From Pycnopodia helianthoides (taxonomy: Eukaryota; Echinodermata; Asteroidea; Forcipulatida; Asteriidae): a stretch of DNA of 64,000 nt. Position 1 is the stretch's first letter; each line of letters begins with the position of its first letter. Below the pieces are notes generated by a model. It saw only the letters and a list, made by a program, of their open reading frames with translations. It made no database searches and was not told where the DNA came from. Both the position numbers and the translations under genes were made by a program. Shown here piece after piece: positions 51,401 to 61,595 of this stretch. The DNA lies in NCBI GenBank assembly GCA_032158295.1, contig CM063249.1, positions 13,000,078 through 13,064,077 of the forward strand, written 5' to 3'.

Positions 51401-54400
51401 TACAAGTCCTGTGGTCTTGTGGATTTTCCCCCCAAATTCGAGCCCTGACGCTGTGCAAGGGGGGTCAAACACTGGTTCCACAGACTGCCGCATGGTACCA
51501 TCACTGTTTGTTATACCTCTGTCTTGAATGCTGTATTTTCATTGGCGCAGAACGATCACATGAGCGGGCAACAAATATTGTACCACACTCTCCTCTCACG
51601 CACGCGCGCGCGTCGTACAGCTTTCTGTGCCCCAAAGGATCGAGATTATCATCGTTTCGATGAAATTGGAGTCCTCCTTCCTTCAGATGAGGAAAATGTT
51701 ACTAAGAATTCAAGACAGAGGTAACAAAACACTTGGTGCCTGTGGTCACATGGTCCATGGGTATTATACACCCTCGGGGGCAAATAGCACTCTCGGCTTT
51801 GCTCGGGTGTACAAAACACCATGGACCATGTCCCTGCAGGCAACAATTGTATAATGACACATTTTTCTACAAGTAGCATTGGGTGCACATAGGTTTCTTC
51901 TGTTTTTTACTACAGTAGCCTATACATAAATGTGTAGATTTGCACTGTTAACTTAGTCTCCACAGTCTCCTGTCAAATTCTGTGGCAAGGGCCAATTTGG
52001 CAGGAGAGTGTACAAATTGATAGTAATGGGGCAAGGCAATAATTGACTGATTTTTCTTTTTGTTTCTTTTCAGAACATCAGTGTGACCAAAGCCATCAAC
52101 ACTGTTGAGGTGCCTGTCAAGGAGAAACATGCCAGAAGTATCCTTTCAGATAATGTACTGGCAACATTATACAAGAAATCTCTTGAAACGTTGAGACCAA
52201 AAAGAACTCACTCCGCGGCAGTGCAGTTAATCACGAGAAGCCCCCCCGATCCACAAAGCTAAAGTAGTAGTCCAGGCCGATTTCCTACCTCCCGCCCAGG
52301 TAGTAGTTAATAAGCAGGACAGTTCTTTTCAGAACTGAGAAGTCTCCCGAATTCCGAAAATCTACTCCGCGGTAGTAGAATAAATAGCAAGACAAGTTCT
52401 CTAAAGAACAAATCTACACAGCAAGTAGATATTTTTACACATGGTGTTAGCAAACCGAATATATAAGAAATCTCTTGTTATAAAGACAGTAATAGACCCT
52501 TTAAGTTTTGCGCGTACACGTAAAACCCAAATCTTGGGTTCCACATACATTGCTTTTTATTGCAAACCTTAGTACAATGAATTTTTCGCAAAGAAACAAT
52601 AAATCAAACCATGCATGCATGTTCTGTTTACACAAACTATGTACATGTACACATGTACATGTATTTTAAAGGTACACGTTGCCTTGAATCGGCCGAGTTG
52701 GTCTATAAAAAGCGTTGTAAACGTTTGTTATAAAATGCATACGGTTAGAAAGGTGTTTAAAAGTAGAATACAATGATCCCACAAATATGCCTCGAATTGG
52801 TGTTTCCTTTACATCGTGAACTAACACAGTCGCCATTTTATGAGTCAAACTTGATTCCACAAAATGGCCGGCGTGTGTTCGCATAGTTCAAGGAAACCAG
52901 GCAATTCGAGGCATATTGTGTGGATGTTTGTATTCTACTTTTAAAACATCTTTCTAACATATGCATTTTATAACAAACGGTTACAACACTTTTTAACGAC
53001 CAACTCGACGATCCAGCAACGTAGTACTTTAATCTGCGTTTATGTACAGTGCACAATGCATGAGGGCGCTCTCAAAAACATTTTTTCACTTCCGGGGATA
53101 TAACTTATCGTCTGCTCAGCTACCTGTGTACAGTTTAGCATCGGCGTTCTGTCACTTCTGTGCGCAAGAGAGTTTAGTCAGTGCTTCTAGAATCTAAGGT
53201 AATAACGGCTCCTTTAAAGGTCTTATTTTCCTTGATGGATATGACGTCTGGTAGTAATTTGTTTCACTCCTTCCTGTCTGGAGGAAGTATTTGAAGCAGT
53301 TTTTGTTTGCGGAGTACAGTTGTTCCTACATGTATAAGTAGTAAGGAGGAAAGGATGAGCCACACTTTAACTGCCAGTTCTGATTTTTTTTAAAGAGTAG
53401 ATGCAGGGCTCTTTATTTCTTTAAAGGAGCCGTTATTAATCCACCTTAGATTCTAGAAGCACTGACTAAACTCTCTCGCGCACAGAAGTGACAGAACGCC
53501 GATGTTAAAACTGTACACAGCTACCTGAGCAGACGATAATCGCTTAAGTTATACCCCCGGAAGTGATACAATTATTTTTGAGAGCGCCCTCACGCGGTCA
53601 AAATTTACGGCACAATTGTAGCAGTGACCCAGGCCAGATTCTATCCTTAACCCTCAATCTCAGGTATCATTATTGGTTCCTTCACTGACAAGGGTCTGTC
53701 AGTGTTCTGGGCGGCGGTGCTGAAACTCCCTCTCCAGCAGACGGCCATCATGTGCTGGAAGTTTTGCCACACATTGCACAAAGTCATCGGGATGGACATG
53801 AAAACGTAGGTGCCAGTTTAGGCAAAGTAAAAAAAACAAACATGTTTAGCGTCCTGCCTTTTTGAAAAAGGAAGGTTTTTTATTTTTTTTTCAGATGGTT
53901 GCTACTGTTTTTTTCTGTGTGTATTTTTCAGTGTGCTAAAGTCTAAAAATACAATCTTATTTATTTAAAAAAAAAAAAAATTTCGCCAGAGATCGTTAAC
54001 ATTTATCCTTGGAAAAAAGAAAAAAAATGCGAAGGCGGCCTCTAAAAAGGAAGCGGGTGGAACGCTAAACATGTTTTTAAAAAATTGTATTTGGCCTTAT
54101 TGGTAATGAATCAAAAGTTGTATTAATTTACACCTTGGGTGAATCAGATTACAATCGGTTGACAACTGAAAACCAGATTTTAATGACATACGGTACTTCC
54201 CGTTACAGTACTGTACATGTACATAGTATGGTACATGTACATGATAAATACAATGCTCAGGTTGTTGTTGCCTGAAGCTGCCTTCAGAATAGTGGATTGC
54301 AAAGACGTCATTGGCCGCCATCTTTGATGAATTGTGCACGCGTGAAGAGCTACCATTGGCTGAGAGTCGTGCATTACACGCGTGCACTTTTCCATTATTT

Positions 54401-57400
54401 TACATAAACGATGGGGTCAATGAACACTGGGCATGGCAGGCCATGATGCAAGACCTACCATAAATTGCTTCTCTTAACCCAGGTGTTTACATAAATGGTA
54501 ACCCTGTGAGGGCCGAAATATATTTGCTTTTAGTGCATGGTGGGTGTATTTCACATCACGCATGTTTGTAAGCATCAACTCGCTTTGAAAACTGATATAA
54601 AGGAAGTTTGGTGCTTTTTTGTATAATCAGGCAATGGTGACCATACGCCTGGTAAAGCAACAACCATAAAATTGGGTCAAAATGGTTTGAAATTACATTA
54701 GGACTCTCAACGCTAGGGTTGAACCTGCATTGTTGTGTTACATGTACGTTGCGCAGGCCTTGCGCTTCAGCTTTTTTAAATTAACCACCGGGCTAATAAA
54801 CTGTGTGCGTTTACTTGCCCCCCCCCCCCCCCCGGAAGTTTTATTAGCCCAGATTTGAAACATGTATCGTCATAAATGTATCTAGCGATCACAACCAGTT
54901 AATGGTGAAATGAAGTCACACACTCAAAAAAAAATTTAACTTATTGTGAAATTTATTATCTACATCCTGGAAAGGAAAAAGAGCATTTTGAACGAGTGGG
55001 TTGCACTAGTTTTTAGTAGCCCGCCTGCGACAGGGCAAGTGAAGAAGTGTGTTTACTAGCCCGTTTATGTAGCGGTTGTTACAAGACAAGGTACACGACA
55101 GGCTAGTTAGTGTTAAGGGTGAGCCTGGGCGTAGACCTGACATGTGTGCCATCTGTCAACTCAGCCCACAGAGCTTCAAACTCTGCTTGGACTTTGCCCA
55201 GCCCCAAGGACCCTTGCTTCGCTTCTAAATAGTGTGCTAAATAATACACGAACACGCACGAAACATTGATCCACTCGCCGTATGGCCACGATGGCAGGGC
55301 ACTGCAAACCTGCCATCCACGGAAATATTTTAAAGGGATGCAGGAAACTAACTTTGAGAACATGTTTATTTTGGAGACTCAATGTATCTTCATTGTTTTG
55401 GGAAAATGTGTGGATGCTCAGATTGCGTGTTGTGCCCGAGCAGTTTAGGGCTCAGACTAAATTTCTGGTGGCTAAGTCATCAAGGTGCGGGCTCGAATCC
55501 CGGTCATGACACTTTTGTCCTTTAGTAAGACACCTACATCTATAATTTTGCTTCTCTTCACCCTCAAATGGGTACCTGTGAGGGCAGAGATGGTTCATGT
55601 GATTGATTTAGCTTGGTCAACTACATGTACATACTTGGCAGCACAGGCTGTTTACTCCTCCAGGGAGCTGAGATGGTTTGAGGAATAAACAAAACGGCCC
55701 ATGACCAGGTGTAATAATGTTCGAAAGCTCATGATAATTTCTTTGGAATTGCATTGTATAAGAGCCGTTATTACTATCATTATTACATGAACAATGGACA
55801 ACTGCCATGTATACAGTGTATGTCTGCTGCTATACATGTTAGTACATAAGTACCTCGCATCCCGAAAATCTCCCTTTCCAGCGTCAACTCATGTTACAGT
55901 TAAAGCTATGAGACAACCTATCTAAATATTTACAGGCAACTTAACATTTAAAGGCAGTGGATACTATTGGCATAGACCGATCCATTAAGCCCCACCCCTT
56001 TAGTATATTGACCAATCACAGCATTGGCTGCCTCACCACTGCACACGTGTGCAGCACATGTGCGTCTCTCCAATGCCACACTCGCGACATGAACGTGCGC
56101 GCTTTAAGTACGCGCGCACGCATGTTTACTTTTCTAATGGGATTTTAGCGTGTCGGTCTTTGTCGGACTTTCGGTGGCGTATAGCCAAGGTTGTGATTGG
56201 TCAACACGTAAGGGGCGGAGCTTAATGGATCGGTCTATTACTCAAAATAATTATTAGCGTAAAACCTTACATGGTAACGAGTAATGGGGAGAGGTTGACA
56301 GTATAAAACATTGTGAGAAACAGGCTCCCTCTGAAGTGACAAAGTGTTCGAGAAAGAAGTAATTTTCCACGAATTTGATTTCGAGACCTCAGAATTAGAA
56401 TTTGAGGTCTCGAAATCAACCAACTGAAAGCACACAACTTCGTGTGACAAGGGTGTTTTTTCTTTCATAGTTATATTTCGCAACTTCGACGACCAATTGA
56501 GCTCAAGTTTTTACAGGTTTTGTTATTTTATCCATATGTTGAGATACACCAAGTGAGAAGACTGGTCTTTGACAATTACCAAAGGTGTCCAGTGTCTTTA
56601 AACAATCCTGGCATATATATTTTGTTTGAGCGTTGCCCTCAAGTGTCATCAAACTGTAGGTCTTGTTTGTTTCAATAATCTTGTTTAAACAGTACAGTGT
56701 ATTAGTGTTTGTTGTAAATTTATCATCAAACCTTGGTTTGGAAACTTGGGTTACCAGGTACTTTGCTTTAGGCCAAAAAAAAAAAATACCAGTTGATCGC
56801 CCCTCCCTCATCCTTTTTTGAGGCCGCATCCTTTTTATTATTATTTTTTATTTTACTTTTTTTTCTTCAAAAAGACACATTTTCTGTGTATTTTCCATTA
56901 AACTTACCAATCTTTTAGAACTTGTAACTACAGAAAGTAAGTGGTGAAGTTAAACTAAAGAATTGGTGGCCAGTTTGAATTAAAATGCTTGGAAAGAAAT
57001 AAAAAATGAAAAATAAAAAGGCCCTCATCCTCCTCTTTTTGAAAAAACCTTGACGATCAACTGGTATTCTTTTTTTTTCTTGGCCTTATCGTGTGATGGA
57101 ATCAAACTGGCACACTGTAACAGGTCCCAAATGTTCCATTGATACGGACACAAGACTTACAACATTGTACAATGTGCACCGTCTATTAAAAAGTAGTCTG
57201 TTCACTTGGTGTTTTATTCCACCATCAAATACTGCACAGTTGATCCAATGGGACACTGTGTATTCACAGGCAGTTTGTTAATCAAATTATTTGTCCAATG
57301 CTGACAATAGGGCCCAAGGAGTTTGGGCTGCATAGAGTAAGGGTCTCTTGGGTTTGGAGAGAATCCCCAAGAGTGAGTCACCTTCTCCAATATCAGTTGA

Positions 57401-60400
57401 CTCACTCTGCCCACTCAAGACGGCTGAGCTTGGGAAGTAGGCCAAATCTTTGTCGTTCAATTTCTCTGAAATCTCTTTGTATGGTTAGGTGTTTGTGTGT
57501 TGATGCATTGTATTTACTGCAGTATACACACAGGGTTCTGCCCACAGTGGTCGGTGCCGGAAAACCCGCCCGGCACTCAGGATTCCCCAACCACCACTGG
57601 CAGAATTTTCTCTGTTTCCGACCACCACACATTTCAAAATTTTGTAAATTACACTTGCAATTTCCTTTCAAAGGTTTTCAATGAAATGTAAAATTGGGTA
57701 TTTACCAGTTAAAATGGTATCTGAAGCCATTAATTTTGAGTACCGTGTAACTGATCCACCTCGCAATGGTTTCCAGGGAAACATTTTTCCACCACTAAAG
57801 AAATCCTGGGCAGAACCCTGTACACAGTATACAGAATGTGTCCGAAGTCCACTGCACAATGCAGAGATGATTCAGAACCAACTTGTAGAGTACTGTACAG
57901 TAGCTATGTCTTTAATCAGCTCATGTCACCTTTATTTTGTAGGAACGAAAAAAGAAGAAAAAACCTTTCAGTTTTCTTAATAAAAAAAAAATTAATTTCA
58001 GGCTGATTATTGATCCACACAATTACAATGCTCACCAGTAGTCCAAAATACTAAAATTGTTGTGTTTTAAAAAAAAGTATAAAAAGGCAGTACATGTATG
58101 TAAATTTGAAATAAAAAATGTTGTAAAAAGTACTATGCAGCTACAAATCCGTAATTGATACACAACAAACAAACAAACCAACAAAAAAAAGAGCTGCAAT
58201 ACAACAATTTAAATTGCCAGTCAAAATCTTGAACATTTACAATCTTGTAATTTGTTAGTGTACTGTATGGGTTATTTTAATTTAAAAGGGGTACGCATTG
58301 GTTTTGGGAAGAATAAATTCACTCTCATCCTTAAGTTTTCATTTAAACTTACCATACACCAACCTGTCAACCTGTGAAAATTTCATCAATTTGATGCCCA
58401 CAATCTACAGAAAACAATGAAAAATTGGTTTTTGTTTTATCTAGGATTTTGTGAGCATCAACTTTACACTGTACAATGTACAAGTATGCTTATTTTTTTT
58501 ATTGTTGCAACTGAAATAAGCAGTGGTGAATTGGGGATCACTTCATTGTTTAGTGTGGAAAGGCAAGCACCTACCATTCAGGGCTCGAATTTTACAGTGG
58601 ACCGCTGGCCCGAGGCCAGTGATTTTAGCATCGGGGCCAGTAAACTCATGTTCGGACAAGTCCGGCGGTCTTGTGTTTGTGTTCAAATGTTGACTTTCAG
58701 TCTGATAAATACAATTCTGTTGATTATCAAAGATTACATACCCATAATATACAAAAGAGATCAATCTTCTCTTAGTGCTTTTTCAAATTCAAACAGTTCA
58801 AATATTAACCTGTTTAGGCTTTTTTCTTCTCACTTCAATTCTGGTCTTGTACTCAAAATTCTGGTCCAGTAAATATTTTTAGCTACAAGCCCTGCAGTCT
58901 TGTGGGTTTTCCCCTCAAATTCTAGCCCTGTCCATGCTATGCTTCATTTCCCCTGTACAAAGAGAGATAGAAGGTACTGGAATTCAGGTTTATAATCTCC
59001 CCTTTTCCGAGATTATTGTTCTCTTAGGGGAATTTTGTACACGATAGAAGGTACTGGAACTCATGCTCATAATCTCCCCTTTTCCAGAGATTATTGTTCT
59101 CTTAGGAGAATTTTGTACACGTTTGAAGGTACTGGAACTCATGCTCATAATCTCCCCTTCTCCCAGAGATTATTGTTCTCTTAGGAGAATTTTGTACACG
59201 TACAGTACCCACTATCATGGTCCATGGTTTCATTGAGCCTGCACAATGTGCAATACATACATGTACATCTCACATACAGCGTGTGGTGAAGAATACACAA
59301 TTAGATAGGTTCAGATGGTAGACACCACAGTGTAATTGTAATATTTAATGAGGTTCAGCATTGAACATTGTCTCTGAAATAGGGTCTGAAGTGCATACAT
59401 TGTGTGATACCAGTTAGTGCATAGGATGAGAGGCAATGCACACTAGCCATGTCTGGTTTCTAAATTACTCCTTTGGGAATTTATGCATACATTTAATTAG
59501 CTTTAGTTGTGTGTTTAAACTTCATCTGGGTAATTGAATTTTGGCATTATTTAAAACCACAAATAAAATTGCTAATAAAACCTGTGCATAAAAACCTGTA
59601 GGCGGGAAGATTGATGTACAGGTACTAGTGAAGAGAAGATGTTGAAGAAATGTCAGTTTTAGATGTGGGAGGAAACCCCCAACTGGGGAAAACCCATGTA
59701 ATCAGGGCCCAATTTCATAGCGCTGCTTAATGGTAAGCAAATTTTCGTGCTAACTGTAGCAGTAAAATTTGCTTAAGCATAAGCGTATTTCACAGGTTAG
59801 CAAGAAAATAAGGCGGTCATCTTGTGCGTTCACCATGTATTTGCATTGTTACGTCATTCATTTCCGTGCAGTAAGCATCGGGAAGTTAGCATGCCTTTTC
59901 GTGTACTTACGGTTAGCAGCGCTATGAAATAGAAATCGTGCAGTAAGCACAGAATCGGCCGTTAAGCAGCTCTATGGAATTGGGCCCTGGTAGGGACCGA
60001 GCGTGTGAGGCTCCGGTCTGAAGCGGGATATGAACTGGGGGTCCACAGAGGTGAATATGCAGGGAAGAAACTACCAAGCCATTCTGATTGGATGGTATTC
60101 TTTTAAAGGGAAAGTATCATTTTTGTGGGGACGAGTAAACAAATTCCAATCCTGCAGCTTTCAATGAACACAATTATATGTTTTTTAAAGGAACATTACA
60201 GAATTGGTTTTTGCTAACAAAACAGTTGCTGGCAGTGTAAGCACTTTATGTAATCCACCATATACATAAACTGACAAACCTGTAGAAGTTTGAGATCGAT
60301 CTGCCATCTGGGTCACGAGAAAATAGTGAAAACCCGATTACACATTTGCATGAAATCGTATAGATTCAACAAATGAATAAAATGCTCACTGAGCGATAAA

Positions 60401-61273
60401 CTCCAATCGGAAAATTAGTTTATTCATTTCTCATCAAATATGGCATTTCAGACAGAAACATTTAAAGGGATGTTTTCTACTATCATCATCATTAGACCGT
60501 GTAAGTTTTATGTAAATCTGTGATCAAAAGTATATTTTAAAAGTTTTGTTCTGACCAATTCTGTAATGTTCCTTTAATTGTACAAATCACTTCATTCAGC
60601 CTACTGGCTGTGAGAATGATTTTTATTCTAATAAATCAATTCAATTCAATTCAATGTACACATCACCTGTGAACCTGGTACGAACTTTACAAAAGTGAGC
60701 AAGGTGTATCAGATTAGCAGAAACTTTGCAAGGGATTTCTTTTGTTGAGTATTTGCTACTTGTGTGCTTTGTCTGTAAAGTACGTATTTTCAGATACTTT
60801 TTGTAAAATGTCTTGGTTTTTTCTTTCAGGTGGTGAAGGATTCACAACCACATTCTGGCTACATATCAAGGCTGGGAAGCTCATGGGTAGGTTTGTTTAT
60901 CATCATTTATATGTGTACATAAATGTGACCCACTCTGTGAAAATGAGTCTGATGTTGACAATTTAAAGAATTGGATTATATAAATGGCTGGAAAGAACAT
61001 ACCAACAGCAGTAATTTGGTGTATGTCTTAGCTCTGGGGTGTATTGCGTTGCTGAGTTACTCCCGTTTGAAATTAGCCAATATATCAAATTTTATCAAAT
61101 TACAAGTAAATTGATGTTTAAAATTACCATTTCGCTCTACATATAAGCAAAAGGACACAAATTAGACTAAAGTATGATCACAAGATTGTTGTTTTCATAG
61201 CTTTATTGACTAAAATTGAGTGTTTTGAAAGTTTACCATGCAAATATAGATCTCAAACAAGTAAAAAAAAAAG

Positions 61274-61306
<33 letters not shown>

Positions 61307-61524
61307 TGTAGGGTAGATGGCCTTAGCTTTCGATCCAAACCGGACCTTCGTCAGAGGCATATATATATATATATATGTATAAATGTCAAGTAATAAACCA
61401 CAAAAAGGACCTACAGTACGGTATAAATGCAAAGAATACAGTCGTTTTTATATATATATATATATATAAAATTTGTAGGGTAGATGGCCTTAGCTTTCGA
61501 TCCAAACCGGACCTTCGTCAGAGG

Positions 61525-61595
<71 letters not shown>

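Noticed and set aside
58417..58872. 151-codon plus-strand open stretch
   Set aside because: It runs into family D element copy 3, and the frame is not kept in copies 1 and 2. No recognisable domain.
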